Shown here: positions 6,290 through 15,912 of the stretch, piece by piece
How the letters are laid out: every line of letters starts with the position of its first letter
How positions within the stretch are numbered: the first letter of the stretch is position 1
Assembly: GCA_028694115.1 (NCBI GenBank)
Contig: JAQUUB010000045.1
Span: 1 to 33,067, forward strand
From: Lachnospiraceae bacterium
Lineage (GTDB): Bacteria > Bacillota_A > Clostridia > Lachnospirales > Lachnospiraceae
DNA length: 33,067 nt
Direction of reading: 5' to 3'
Notes under the pieces: generated by a model
Database searches by the model: none
What the model saw: only the letters and a program-made list of their open reading frames with translations
Told to the model about the DNA's origin: nothing
Made by a program: the position numbers and the translations under genes

Positions 6290-7457
6290 ATATTTCTTGA
6301 ATTTTTTTCACATATGAAACAAATTTTGATACAGTCCATATCCTATCCTGTCTGTCTTTAGGATAACAGGTTATATATGGTTTTGGTACCACCAATATAA
6401 CCTGCTCTTCCTGCATCTCATCCATTTGTGCTGGTGAAATTCCTTGTTGTAAAGTACATAAGAATTTATCCTTATCTCTTAGTCGATTGGCTTCATTAAG
6501 TACCTGTCTCCATCTGTCTTTGCATGTAGTTTTTGCGGCTAATGATACAATACTATCTGTTGGAAAATCAAAATTATGATAAGCATCTTCAGACGGAAAT
6601 ATGAAATCCGGTTTTTTGTTTCCTTCTGTTGTTGCCTGTGAAGTATAAGCTATTTGGTTTGCATCAAATATAGCCTCAAGGTGATGTTCCAAACTCTTTC
6701 CAGCTCGACTTTTTCTACGATTTAATACAGAATTCGCCATTTTTACAAATTCTTCCACTGTAGGAAACCCTTCCTTTACTGTATGTCCATATCTGCTTTG
6801 CTCAATTGCTCTAAACAAATTATATTCCATATTTGTCCATTCAATTATCTTTTTATCAGGATTAGTACATAGATATTCTACATGATAATATACTTCATCT
6901 GATATTCTCTGAGCTGCACTGGACATTTCCCCAGTTTCCGGGAATTCCACTTCCAATGTTTTTATATATTTCTCTATTTCATCTATTTCTTTTTTATTTC
7001 GTTGTATTCCACCCGAGCCGAAAATACAATTTGTTTCAGTAGTGCTTATTCCAAATGTATCAAGAAATTCTTCAATATCCTCCTCTGTTTCAAGAATATA
7101 TCCGGCAAAATAATCTTCATATATGTTCGAGAAAATAAATAACGCACCTGTTTGTTCTGGCTTTAACAAAGAAAATCCACGACCAAATTTTGTTATTCTT
7201 AATTCATTTTTACTACTATAATATGTGAAGGAGCTATCAGTTTCAAAATCATCCTGCCACCGTATCTTTACATCACGCTTAAGGATACCTTCGAGTATAA
7301 TATTAGGAAAAAGCAAATCCTTTGCAGCTTTTGACACTAATATTCCTGACTGATGACCACCCGTTGCACCTGTGTCGTTTGCTGATAAAAACTTGCAAAA
7401 CGAAATATTACTACTTACAGCAGATTCAATGGCTTTCTTTAATACTTCCGTAGTCAC
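6288..7457 (-). CDS. EcoRII-like type II restriction endonuclease
   Basis: The 389-residue enzyme has both EcoRII parts. An N-terminal effector-type DNA-binding domain is marked by SANDTGATGGHQSGI (residues 25-39), and a C-terminal PD-(D/E)xK domain at about 245-385 carries RAGKSLEHHLEAIFD (Glu257), KKPDF (Asp284), AAKTTCKDRWRQ (Lys309, Lys313) and NEANR (Glu322). Their spacing fits the EcoRII family, which cuts CCWGG or related sites and needs a second site as effector. The GTG start overlaps the methyltransferase stop by one base, so synthesis is coupled to the protective enzyme. The target CCWGG is predicted, not shown. Confidence 0.88.
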   Translation of the reverse strand: MTTEVLKKAIESAVSSNISFCKFLSANDTGATGGHQSGILVSKAAKDLLFPNIILEGILKRDVKIRWQDDFETDSSFTYYSSKNELRITKFGRGFSLLKPEQTGALFIFSNIYEDYFAGYILETEEDIEEFLDTFGISTTETNCIFGSGGIQRNKKEIDEIEKYIKTLEVEFPETGEMSSAAQRISDEVYYHVEYLCTNPDKKIIEWTNMEYNLFRAIEQSRYGHTVKEGFPTVEEFVKMANSVLNRRKSRAGKSLEHHLEAIFDANQIAYTSQATTEGNKKPDFIFPSEDAYHNFDFPTDSIVSLAAKTTCKDRWRQVLNEANRLRDKDKFLCTLQQGISPAQMDEMQEEQVILVVPKPYITCYPKDRQDRIWTVSKFVSYVKKIQEI

Positions 7458-8599
7458 TATATCACCTTCTTTGTTTTCGCTACTGAATTTGCTTCCAAAT
7501 TATTCAATTCTTCTACTATCAGTTTTGCTACATTTCCTATTAGGGGAACAACTACTGAATTCCCGAATTGTCTGTAAGCCTGTGTATCTGAAACTGAAAT
7601 TACGAATTTTTCAGGAAATCCTTGTAATCTTGCACACTCTCTTGGCGTTAATCTTCTTGGATTTTTTCCTCGTTGTGCAATTAGAATCTCAGAACCGTCT
7701 TTATGATATCTTGCACTTATGGTTCTGGATACCCCATCCAGAGGTGCTATTCCATACCCAAATCCATTACCAGCTGCTTTATGTTTAGCTGCATAATTTT
7801 GAAGGTAACTCCATAATTTATCCGATAAGGTATATTTAGCATCTACTTTTTTATCAAGAATATCCCTCATAACTGGTTTCGGTTCAACTGGGGTTAAATC
7901 AAATTTAAACTCAATATTATCTCCATATCTGTTCATGTCGAAGCCAACAATAATTATACGTTCTCTGTGCTGCGGAACATAGTTCTGACCATCTAAAACT
8001 GCATAAAACACTTTATAATTTAATTCATCCAATGATTCCAGAATAGTTTTGAATGTCCTTGCTTTGTCATGGCTCTTTAAATTTTTTACATTTTCGAGCA
8101 TGAATGCCTTGGGTCGTTTCTCTTTTAAAATTCTACACACATCAAAGAATAGCGTTCCTTGCGTCTTATCTTCAAATCCTGTTTTTCTACCCATACTGAC
8201 TTTTTTTGATACACCAGCAATTGAGAATGGCTGGCATGGAAATCCAGCTACAAGGATATCGTGATCAGGAATATCTGTAGCATCAACCTGTGTAATATCC
8301 CCTTCTGGTTGTTCTCCAAAATTTGCATAATATGTCTGTTGGCTGTACTTATTCCACTCATTGGAATATACACATTTTCCACCAGCACTCTCATACGCAA
8401 TTCTCATACCGCCTATACCTGCAAATAAATCAATAAAAGTAAATTCTGTTTCTTGATTATTTTGTTTCTTTTTCTTATCTGAAATGTAATATGCTACTGC
8501 TTCTCTAACACAATCCTGCATCGTCTGATCTGATTCAGATGAATAGGATGTAATATCATCAAATAGAGTATCATCTACTCTTAAATGCATCTGCTTCAT
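7457..8599 (-). CDS. m5C DNA methyltransferase with RHH-like N-terminal extension
   Basis: The 380-residue enzyme has all main cytosine-5 motifs: I (DLFAGIGG, 57-64), IV with the nucleophile Cys122 (GFPCQPFS), VI (ENV, 169-171), VIII (QHRER, 210-214), then IX and X ([24 protein letters not shown]). Motif I begins only at residue 57. The first 45 residues ([16 protein letters not shown], then a helix VREAVAYYI) look like a ribbon-helix-helix domain. M.EcoRII and M.SsoII use N-terminal extensions to repress their own operons, so the same job is plausible here. GGAGGTAATAGA precedes the ATG. It partners with the EcoRII-like nuclease and probably protects the same site. DISARM class 2 also uses an m5C methyltransferase (DrmMII), which makes a shared role possible. 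Confidence 0.92.
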   Translation of the reverse strand: MKQMHLRVDDTLFDDITSYSSESDQTMQDCVREAVAYYISDKKKKQNNQETEFTFIDLFAGIGGMRIAYESAGGKCVYSNEWNKYSQQTYYANFGEQPEGDITQVDATDIPDHDILVAGFPCQPFSIAGVSKKVSMGRKTGFEDKTQGTLFFDVCRILKEKRPKAFMLENVKNLKSHDKARTFKTILESLDELNYKVFYAVLDGQNYVPQHRERIIIVGFDMNRYGDNIEFKFDLTPVEPKPVMRDILDKKVDAKYTLSDKLWSYLQNYAAKHKAAGNGFGYGIAPLDGVSRTISARYHKDGSEILIAQRGKNPRRLTPRECARLQGFPEKFVISVSDTQAYRQFGNSVVVPLIGNVAKLIVEELNNLEANSVAKTKKVI

Positions 8600-8612
8600 T
8601 CTATTACCTCCG

Positions 8613-8628
8613 GGTAAAATTATGTACC
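8613..8628. promoter_or_regulatory. Inverted repeat at the methyltransferase leader, candidate operator
   Basis: GGTA and TACC arms flank an 8-base AT-rich centre, and a further GGTAA arm overlaps the ribosome binding site. Lying between the promoter and start codon, these arms are candidates for binding by the methyltransferase's N-terminal domain. Confidence 0.35.
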
Positions 8629-8643
8629 ACTTTTTTCCCTTTT

Positions 8644-8672
8644 ATTATATTACAAATACTAAAAAAAAGCAA
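8644..8672 (-). promoter_or_regulatory. Promoter of the restriction-modification genes
   Basis: Minus-strand TTGCTT (plus 8667-8672), a 17-base spacer and a perfect TATAAT (plus 8644-8649). It lies in the 100-base gap after the Vsr gene, the only sizeable gap in the cargo block, and allows the R-M genes to be expressed apart from the long operon. Confidence 0.7.
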
Positions 8673-8699
8673 TGCAATATCAAAACATACGTTCTGTTA

Positions 8700-9131
8700 T
8701 TATTCTTCAATTTGATTAAATATTGTCTCCTCAATTACTCTTATGCAATTCTCTGTATGTTTTTTTATATCGTTACCCCAAAATCTAAGTACTGTCCATC
8801 CCAGAAAGGATAATCTTTTATCTATTTCATCATCTCTTTCTTTATTTCTTCCTATTTTTTCAATCCAAAAATCTCCATTTTTACTTCCTTTTAATTTTGC
8901 GCATAAAGAATCCCAATCTTTCCCATGAAAGAATTCTCCATCGCAAAAAATGACAATTTTATATTTCGTCAAAACAATATCTGGTTTACCAGGCAGCTTT
9001 GCATAGTTTTTCCGATATCTATACCCTTTTTCCCACAACGCTTTTCTAAGAATTACTTCGATTTTAGTATCCCTTGATCCAATGTGTTGCATATTCTTTC
9101 TACGCTGCTCTTTTGTTAATATATCCGGCAT
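8700..9131 (-). CDS. Vsr-like very-short-patch endonuclease
   Basis: The 143-residue protein matches Vsr along its length: RRKNMQHIGSRDTKIE (Glu25), LPGKPDIV (Asp51), FCDGEFFHG (His69), FWIEKIGRNKERD and LGWTVLRFWGNDI. Vsr nicks beside T:G mismatches that arise when m5C deaminates, typically at Dcm (CCWGG) sites. It fits well beside an EcoRII-type methyltransferase and supports that target. The cysteines that bind structural zinc in the E. coli enzyme are only partly present, as in many Bacillota relatives. AGAGG precedes the ATG. It lies 33 bases after the NERD helicase. Confidence 0.88.
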   Translation of the reverse strand: MPDILTKEQRRKNMQHIGSRDTKIEVILRKALWEKGYRYRKNYAKLPGKPDIVLTKYKIVIFCDGEFFHGKDWDSLCAKLKGSKNGDFWIEKIGRNKERDDEIDKRLSFLGWTVLRFWGNDIKKHTENCIRVIEETIFNQIEE

Positions 9132-9164
9132 ATATACCTCTTTTCTATATCAACGCCAGTCTAT

Positions 9165-10886
9165 CTATTTCATTAAGGCTCCCTGTATCAACATTTTTTG
9201 TCTTTCCATTTCTGCATTTTCAGCATATAAAATCTGTAGCATAGTTCTTGCTCGCGATACAGCAACATAGTTTAATAATCTGCTCATTTCACTTTCAAAG
9301 TTATCTATATCAATCAAAATAACTACCTTTGATTCTAATCCCTTAAAAGATTGAATCGTGTAAAAATCTGTAGATTCTCTTCTAAAAACATTCATCTTAG
9401 GATTGATTCGAATCGGACCAATATCAGAAGGAATTTGCATCTCACATATACAGGATTTATCACTATATGGAGATAAAATCACGATGTCCTTTGCTGATAC
9501 TCCCTGTGATCTGAGATTCCGTATTATCTTGATCAACTTCTTTTGTTCATCATGTATTGACGAGAAACATTCATATACAACGTCAGTTCCATCAGCTCTA
9601 AGCTGTTTAGCCTGCTCAATATTACTAATCATCTTATTTGCAACAGCAATCTGCCTTGTATTTCTACAGTTTATTGTAAGCTTATAACTTGTTTCAGCAT
9701 CCATTTTGAGTTGCTTCCAGATGTCTTCAAAATCCTTATTATCAATAAAAAGATTCTGACTCGGATCAAAATACACTGACCATGTTCCTTCTGCAAAACC
9801 ATCTTTTAACAAATAGCCAATACACATATAATAATATGTATTCATTAAATCCTGTCCTTCGTCAATAATAACGGCATCATATTTTCTATTTATCTGTCCA
9901 ATTTCATTGCGTTCAATAAAAATATTCGGTAATTCTTTTTCAAAGAAGTCACAACCCAGTGCTGGTATTGATAAATCATTACATTCTTCTATTAAAAGTT
10001 GGTGCAAATTATAAACATCATATTTCCCTTTTTCCTGGTCTCTGCATTCTTTTACATAAGATGCAATTAGTCTATTATAGCAAAGATAAAGTACTTTTTT
10101 CCCTGCTGCTGACAGTCGTCTGCACTGTTCCATCGCCAGCAAAGTCTTTCCTGTTCCTGCTGCTCCTGAAATAAGTAACCGATCATTTTCTTCACAACCT
10201 TCCATAATTGAATACTGTTCATCTGTAACAGACAGTAATTGTTCATCTGTTCTGTTTAAAATCACTGAAAGTGCAGGAACAAATTTAAAATCACCCCGAA
10301 GTAAATCCACTACTCTGTCAATATCAGACAAACTTAACTTTCCACCTTCAAATCCATGCTTTGTCATACATACATTACGCCAATATGAAAAAGAATCGTC
10401 AAAAAATTGTATAATATCTTCTTTTGTTTGTTTCCCATCAAATAAAACTTCCGGAATAATGTCCAGCCCAGTTTCATTAATACAACAATCTGGTGTCATT
10501 ACGCAACATGCATATTGGCACCTAGATATTAAATCACCTTTATTTAATCTTTTTTGCAATTCCCCACGTAAGGACTGCATATTTCCCTGAGCTTGTTCAA
10601 ATGGTCCGGTATTCTTTGTATTTTCCTGCCCGAATCTATTTTTAAAGCACCATATTCCATCTTTTCTATATACCTGTCCGCCTTTAACTTCGATGCAAAG
10701 AATTCCTTCAGTAGAAATTACCACAAAATCTATTTCCCCAAAAATATTCTTTTCATGATGAGCTATTCCAAGTGAATGAAGTACAACACAATTCTTCCAT
10801 TTCAAATCTTCTAACCATTTATATATTGTACGTTCTGCACTACTTTTCACATCTGGATCAATAATTGGTGGTATCATTTTTGCCAT
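9165..10886 (-). CDS. NERD nuclease-related domain fused to UvrD-like helicase
   Basis: This 573-residue protein starts with a NERD domain (about 17-130), whose nuclease-like motif is GEIDFVV (Asp53) then CIEVKGG (Glu66, Lys68). An SF1 helicase follows, with Walker A at 241-248 (GAAGTGKT) and Walker B at about 338-345 (AVIIDEGQDL). The C-terminal half contains the UvrD motifs YTIQSFKGLES and YVAVSRARTML. The predicted job is ATP-driven DNA unwinding plus cleavage. The start lies 2 bases after the DrmB stop, with GGAGG inside the end of drmB. Stand-alone NERD helicases occur in many defence islands; that this one is part of the DrmAB operon is inferred from the tight coupling. Confidence 0.88.
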   Translation of the reverse strand: MAKMIPPIIDPDVKSSAERTIYKWLEDLKWKNCVVLHSLGIAHHEKNIFGEIDFVVISTEGILCIEVKGGQVYRKDGIWCFKNRFGQENTKNTGPFEQAQGNMQSLRGELQKRLNKGDLISRCQYACCVMTPDCCINETGLDIIPEVLFDGKQTKEDIIQFFDDSFSYWRNVCMTKHGFEGGKLSLSDIDRVVDLLRGDFKFVPALSVILNRTDEQLLSVTDEQYSIMEGCEENDRLLISGAAGTGKTLLAMEQCRRLSAAGKKVLYLCYNRLIASYVKECRDQEKGKYDVYNLHQLLIEECNDLSIPALGCDFFEKELPNIFIERNEIGQINRKYDAVIIDEGQDLMNTYYYMCIGYLLKDGFAEGTWSVYFDPSQNLFIDNKDFEDIWKQLKMDAETSYKLTINCRNTRQIAVANKMISNIEQAKQLRADGTDVVYECFSSIHDEQKKLIKIIRNLRSQGVSAKDIVILSPYSDKSCICEMQIPSDIGPIRINPKMNVFRRESTDFYTIQSFKGLESKVVILIDIDNFESEMSRLLNYVAVSRARTMLQILYAENAEMERQKMLIQGALMK

Positions 10887-10888
10887 AT

Positions 10889-12712
10889 CTATTCCTCCAG
10901 TATTTTACCAAAATATCCCATATCACGATTTTCCATTTTTCCAACTACTGCTACTCTATCTAAGAGACAGTTTCTTGCTTCACAGCTTGTCTCTGGTAAT
11001 AAAGCACACGCATGACATGCTGCATAATTTAGTGAATTATATCCCTGTTGAAGTGATTCTATGCAAAGCGGATCTGATGAACACCATGTAGCTTCTTGCA
11101 AAAGGTTTAACAATGTATTATTCAAGTCTTCTGTCTGTCCCTGTCGAACTAAACCGCCTAAACTTCCATCCGAGTCAGATGATGAAGTATAAATCAACAC
11201 ACCTGCCATTGGTACATCCGAGTCTGGATATGTACTATAAATCCTTTCTTTAAGTGCAGAACCTGAATATCCACACTGCGCGGTAAGCTGTCTAATTAAT
11301 AAATGAGAAAATGTATGAAGCATTACATATCGTGTTGAAAATTTATGATTATCAATATTATCTTCACCTAAATTAGCTTTCATTGCTTCATATCGCCACT
11401 CCATTTTTTCTTCCCATTCACAGACTTTTTCTTCATTAAATCTAATGAAAATTCCTTCTCCTAACATTTCTATCGCTGGAAGCCAATCAACGGGTGCTGA
11501 ACTCAATGGAACAAATTCATTGTCATTCATCCCAGCACTTCTCTCATCATCAGCTGCTGGACGTTCTGGAGTAATTCTTCTAAATCCTTTTAATGCCAAT
11601 ACCTCACGAAGACGTTTTACAAGCATAACACCATCTAAATATTCATCAAAATTCTCAGGTACATCTGCTTCTACGGTCTTAAATCTATCTTCTGCTTCAT
11701 CATCATACTCGTTGCTTAAAGCTTTAAATTCTTCTTCAAATAGTCTATACACATTAAACTCATCATCGTCATTTTCAGTTTCATCATTTCTACGTTTGAT
11801 TTCGCTTTTTAGATCATTTGCTGAATATAGACCTTTTGCCAATAAATCAACAAACAACGCCTTTATAAACATTTCAAGCATTTCATCAGTAGGTTTATTA
11901 ACAAGATAATCTTTTATCTGTGTCCAACGAGATTCTATTTCTACCTGTATTGCCTTACTCCACGGTGGAATCGTCAATGCACTTTGAGTTACACTAAAAT
12001 AAACATTGGATGCACCTCTCTGTAATGTTCTCATTACTGCATTACACTCTTCCGGATCATATGAATCTTTTTTTAGTCCCAGCCAAGGTCTGTTTCCTCT
12101 GCATCTATAACCTTTTAGTGCATCCTTACTCATGCAGCCTTCCATGCTTCTTTCTTTCCCACATGCAGTACATTTAATCTTAATACTTCCCAACCCACCA
12201 GAGCTACTGGAAAAATCAATTGTTAATTTATCATAACGATCTGCTTCTGGACATTCTCCGACATTCCCATAATGAACCCACCATTTATATGGAAAATCTT
12301 CCAAATGTCCATTTATACAAGCAGAGATAAAACGTGAGGGAACAAGTTCTTTATTACATTCAGGGCATTTTTTTCCATCCGAATCTCCAAACAACTTATA
12401 TGACATTAATTTCTTACATTTCGAGCAAAAGTTCATCATTGGAAATCTAAAAGCCGGCAAGTCTGGATTCCCAAATGGAAAGTCTGATTCTGTTGCCCGC
12501 GGTTCCTTAAAATATTTCATTCCTAATAATCTCTGCAAATTAGGTTCATATAATACTCTACTGTCTCCCCAGTAGTCAGTTGATGCCATGATTACAGAAT
12601 AATCAGGCATATCTGCAATTGCACCAGTCCCGAATGTTGTAATTAACTGGGATTTTCTGATTTTTCCTACTACTTTTTTATTTGACTGTTTCATTTTTGA
12701 GCCATACTTCAT
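10889..12712 (-). CDS. drmB: DrmB-like DUF1998 protein (DISARM core)
   Basis: The 607-residue protein shows DrmB features. The N-terminal segment KSQLITTFGTGAIADMPDYS is followed by a zinc cluster (CSKCKK then CPECNK) that runs into FISACINGHLEDFPYKWW. The C-terminal DUF1998 domain has HTFSHLLIRQL, then IYTSSSDSDGSLGGLV, then a Cys-rich end (ACHACALLPETSCEARNCLLD). DrmB acts with the helicase DrmA in DISARM phage defence. I set the start at 12712, after GGGAGG lying in the end of drmA; the frame is open 45 bases further. Four bases separate it from drmA. Confidence 0.87.
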   Translation of the reverse strand: MKYGSKMKQSNKKVVGKIRKSQLITTFGTGAIADMPDYSVIMASTDYWGDSRVLYEPNLQRLLGMKYFKEPRATESDFPFGNPDLPAFRFPMMNFCSKCKKLMSYKLFGDSDGKKCPECNKELVPSRFISACINGHLEDFPYKWWVHYGNVGECPEADRYDKLTIDFSSSSGGLGSIKIKCTACGKERSMEGCMSKDALKGYRCRGNRPWLGLKKDSYDPEECNAVMRTLQRGASNVYFSVTQSALTIPPWSKAIQVEIESRWTQIKDYLVNKPTDEMLEMFIKALFVDLLAKGLYSANDLKSEIKRRNDETENDDDEFNVYRLFEEEFKALSNEYDDEAEDRFKTVEADVPENFDEYLDGVMLVKRLREVLALKGFRRITPERPAADDERSAGMNDNEFVPLSSAPVDWLPAIEMLGEGIFIRFNEEKVCEWEEKMEWRYEAMKANLGEDNIDNHKFSTRYVMLHTFSHLLIRQLTAQCGYSGSALKERIYSTYPDSDVPMAGVLIYTSSSDSDGSLGGLVRQGQTEDLNNTLLNLLQEATWCSSDPLCIESLQQGYNSLNYAACHACALLPETSCEARNCLLDRVAVVGKMENRDMGYFGKILEE

Positions 12713-12716
12713 AATA

Positions 12717-15700
12717 TCAACCTCCCAGTAAGTAAATACCTGATTGCTGTTCAACACTTCTCATACTGTTCATTGTTCTAAAACGAGAGTCCTCATCTGT
12801 ATCTGGCATCAGTAATTCATTCTTATTTTTTCTTTTATAGTATAATTCTCCACCCGTTTTATCCTCCCAGGCTTCCTCAATATCGTGTAATTCTTCAAGT
12901 ACATTATCTAATTCTGATTCATCAACTGTTTCCACATAGTCTTTTATGATCTTTTCAATCATAATTATTTCTTTGCTATTTTTATCAAAATTACCCGCTG
13001 CACTATTATCCCTAAGATTTTCAACCATATATCTGCATAACGTAACAAATAATGCCTGCAATCCTCTGTCTCTTGCTCTGTCAGAAAATGGTGTCAAACT
13101 TGTTGCTTCAACATATCTATACATTGCAGAATGATATCTTAAAAATTGTTCATAATGAGATCTGTCCCTTGATCTTGATGCATTATAAACCATAAAAACA
13201 AGTCCTGGATTATCTCGCCCTACTCGGCTTGTGGCCTGGATGTATTCTGCATTTGTTTTTGGTTGACCGGCAACCGACATTGTTCCAAGTCTTCCGACAT
13301 CAACACCTACTGAAATCATATTAGATGCCAAGATAAAATCATATACATCTTCAGAATTATCCTTTTTAAATTCTTTCTTTAATCCTTTTTGAATAATCTC
13401 AGAAATTTTATCGTTTCCCATTCTACTAGTAAGTTCTTCTGAAAATTCATAATTGTTCTTTCCTGAAAATGCTGGAATCAGATGTGCAAATTTACGATCT
13501 TTCAAATGCTGGTATCTACTCTGAACGTCATCCACTATCTGGGTTCTGGTTCCTCCAAGTTCACGCAAACTGTTAAAATATCCTGTCAAAGTCCAGAAAT
13601 TATCAATAACTTTATCTTTAAATTCTAGATCAATCAAATATCTTGATGCAAACAGCCATGAAGCATATATACGAATTAATGTCGTTGTGAACGTAGTTCC
13701 TACTCCCATATATCCTAAATATAGTCTAGCTGGTCTATCTATATCCTCTGACTTAACAGCAAAAAATGAATCATCTGTAGATATTCCCTGTGGTGGAAAT
13801 TGCGTGAATGATCTTCCATATAAGGCACGTATCTGATTTTCTGCATTTCTAATAGTTGCAGTTGATGCAACTATTTTTACTGGAACATTATTCTTTTCAC
13901 AAACCCTTGTTATTGCGGCTTCATATATTCCTGTCATCGTTCCGAGCGGTCCAGAAATTAGATGTAATTCATCCTGAATAATTAAGTCGGGCGGATTATG
14001 CGATAATCCCACACCAAAAATAGCAGCTGGTTCACTTTTTAAAGTTATCTGAGCAAATTTATCAACTGTAGCCACAATAAAAGAAGGGGTTCTTTCATAT
14101 ACTTCCTGATCTATCAATCTAATTGGAAGACCTTCCAAATTGTGACACTCACAATTTGGATTATAACATTTAATATTCATCTTCCCATTCGCTTTATCTA
14201 CCGAATAATTTTCTACTGTAAATTCTTTTCCGCACCATGGACATAGTTTTATCTGACATGGATCAGCTTCGTCTGCTGATAATTTTGCATCAACACGTAA
14301 TTTTCGAAGACTTTTTTCGGCATCTTCAACATTCTTAGGTGTTAGCTCATTACCAACCCATAGTCCGATTTCTATTGGTTTTGCTGAAATGTTATATTTC
14401 TGTCTCAGTAATTCACATGCACATATCAACATACTTGCTCTTTCAAACTGCTGAATTGTTAACAGACGTAATGTATATCTCATTATTACAGATACACCTT
14501 CCCCCTGCTCTCCATATTGCATTCTCCTGTAAAAGATAGTGAATGCAGCTATTCCCAGATACGCTTCTGTTTTTCCTCCACCTGTTGGAAACCATAATAA
14601 ATCTACAAGCTTTCTTTCTTCACTTTCTGGTTTTGCCATTGATGTTAATTCCTGTAAAAAGAAGGCTAGCTGGAAGGGGTACCATTTTATTTCTTTCAGG
14701 TTAACATCTCTACCCTGTTTTTTTATAGTCTGAACTCTCTGCATGAGCATTGCTTCATTTGCATACTTGAATGCGTTCCATATAGTCTGATTACTCTCTA
14801 TACTTTCTTTGAGAATATCTATTGAATAATCAATTCTATTATATGCAAACTTACATTTTTCAATATGATCCTCTGCACATTCCTTTAATCGTTTTTCAAC
14901 TTCGTTTACCTTGTTTTCTTCTAATAAAATCCATTCTTTATACTTTTGTACAAATCTTTTTAATTCTTTTATAACTACTTTAGCATCCCCTGTAACGATA
15001 TAATCCATCGACAAAACTGGAAGATCTTCTATTTGTGCTGCTTTCATCTGTTTTAAATTGTACTCTGGAATAAAAGTGGATTCTATATAACTTGGTTCTT
15101 CTGTTTCTATACCACTTTTGTTTCCCCAATTTACAGAACAACCATGACCCTGTCCATAACACTTATAATCATTGTATAACATATCCATTTCGAGTAATTC
15201 AAAATCTTCTTTTATTTCTACCTGCCTGATTGTGCTAGTAAAAATTTTTCTATTATCTTCTGATGAAGTGATTTTGATGTATGGTTGAAATAGCATATTA
15301 GCATTTATTGTATTATTGTCATTACCCGTTTCTCTGCCATTAATGAGAACCAGCGTAAATATTCTTTCTCCGTCTTTGCAGACTTTATGAACATATCCTC
15401 GTATCACAATTTCAGGTAAAATTTCAACTTCTTGGACCCCATCCATCTCCATTGTTACATTATAGTTAAAAGCTTTGCGAACCCAGAAAGTTGTTTTATC
15501 ATCAATATCATCTTTCCAACGTTCAACACTAATTTCCTTTTCCTGAACTTCAATTACATTCATTGGTTCATACATTGCAAATGCAACCGACACTGTGATT
15601 TGGGATATTTCTTTTTTTAGTGTACAAGTAATACCCATAGAACTTGGATTCCGCATATTAGTTGACGCGAGTGATGCATCATAACTTTCTAGTTCTGATT

Positions 15701-15902
15701 CCGCACCTGTTCCGCGCGACATATCAAGGATATCCTGCTCCTGCGTTTTCGGATAAAGTTTTCCCATCGCATAGTATTGCATTGGAGCTTCAATTATCAC
15801 TTCATCCTCAAGAACCGGACCAACTAAATCCTTTTTCACAAGATCTTTAATAACTGTTCTTGCTTTATAATAATCATCGTATCTGCTCTTCTTTGTTTCC
15901 AT
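12717..15902 (-). CDS. drmA: DrmA-like SF2 helicase (DISARM core)
   Basis: This 1061-residue protein has a long N-terminal domain (1-430) and an SF2 helicase core: Walker A FPTGGGKTEAY (about 438-448), DELH box at 644-647, and motif III ASTATI at 679-684. The C-terminal motifs are ASNMISVGVDVGRLG and YIQATSRVGRDNPG. A zinc ribbon is inserted between the motifs (CPWCGKEF about 554, then a Cys cluster about 579-586), as in DrmA and other DUF1998-associated helicases. It is translated just ahead of drmB and 10 bases after the UvrD-like gene. In DISARM, DrmAB binds DNA ends and translocates; the same is expected here. Confidence 0.9.
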   Translation of the reverse strand: METKKSRYDDYYKARTVIKDLVKKDLVGPVLEDEVIIEAPMQYYAMGKLYPKTQEQDILDMSRGTGAESELESYDASLASTNMRNPSSMGITCTLKKEISQITVSVAFAMYEPMNVIEVQEKEISVERWKDDIDDKTTFWVRKAFNYNVTMEMDGVQEVEILPEIVIRGYVHKVCKDGERIFTLVLINGRETGNDNNTINANMLFQPYIKITSSEDNRKIFTSTIRQVEIKEDFELLEMDMLYNDYKCYGQGHGCSVNWGNKSGIETEEPSYIESTFIPEYNLKQMKAAQIEDLPVLSMDYIVTGDAKVVIKELKRFVQKYKEWILLEENKVNEVEKRLKECAEDHIEKCKFAYNRIDYSIDILKESIESNQTIWNAFKYANEAMLMQRVQTIKKQGRDVNLKEIKWYPFQLAFFLQELTSMAKPESEERKLVDLLWFPTGGGKTEAYLGIAAFTIFYRRMQYGEQGEGVSVIMRYTLRLLTIQQFERASMLICACELLRQKYNISAKPIEIGLWVGNELTPKNVEDAEKSLRKLRVDAKLSADEADPCQIKLCPWCGKEFTVENYSVDKANGKMNIKCYNPNCECHNLEGLPIRLIDQEVYERTPSFIVATVDKFAQITLKSEPAAIFGVGLSHNPPDLIIQDELHLISGPLGTMTGIYEAAITRVCEKNNVPVKIVASTATIRNAENQIRALYGRSFTQFPPQGISTDDSFFAVKSEDIDRPARLYLGYMGVGTTFTTTLIRIYASWLFASRYLIDLEFKDKVIDNFWTLTGYFNSLRELGGTRTQIVDDVQSRYQHLKDRKFAHLIPAFSGKNNYEFSEELTSRMGNDKISEIIQKGLKKEFKKDNSEDVYDFILASNMISVGVDVGRLGTMSVAGQPKTNAEYIQATSRVGRDNPGLVFMVYNASRSRDRSHYEQFLRYHSAMYRYVEATSLTPFSDRARDRGLQALFVTLCRYMVENLRDNSAAGNFDKNSKEIIMIEKIIKDYVETVDESELDNVLEELHDIEEAWEDKTGGELYYKRKNKNELLMPDTDEDSRFRTMNSMRSVEQQSGIYLLGG

Positions 15903-15912
15903 TTAATTCCCC

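Noticed and set aside
6288..8599. Avoidance of CCWGG in the window as support for the R-M target
   Set aside because: CCTGG or CCAGG occurs, for example near 2300 and 12868, so there is no clear avoidance; the methyltransferase would protect such sites anyway.
11445..11909. Plus-strand open frame of 154 codons
   Set aside because: Serine- and leucine-rich shadow of the DrmB-like gene on the opposite strand; no ribosome binding site.
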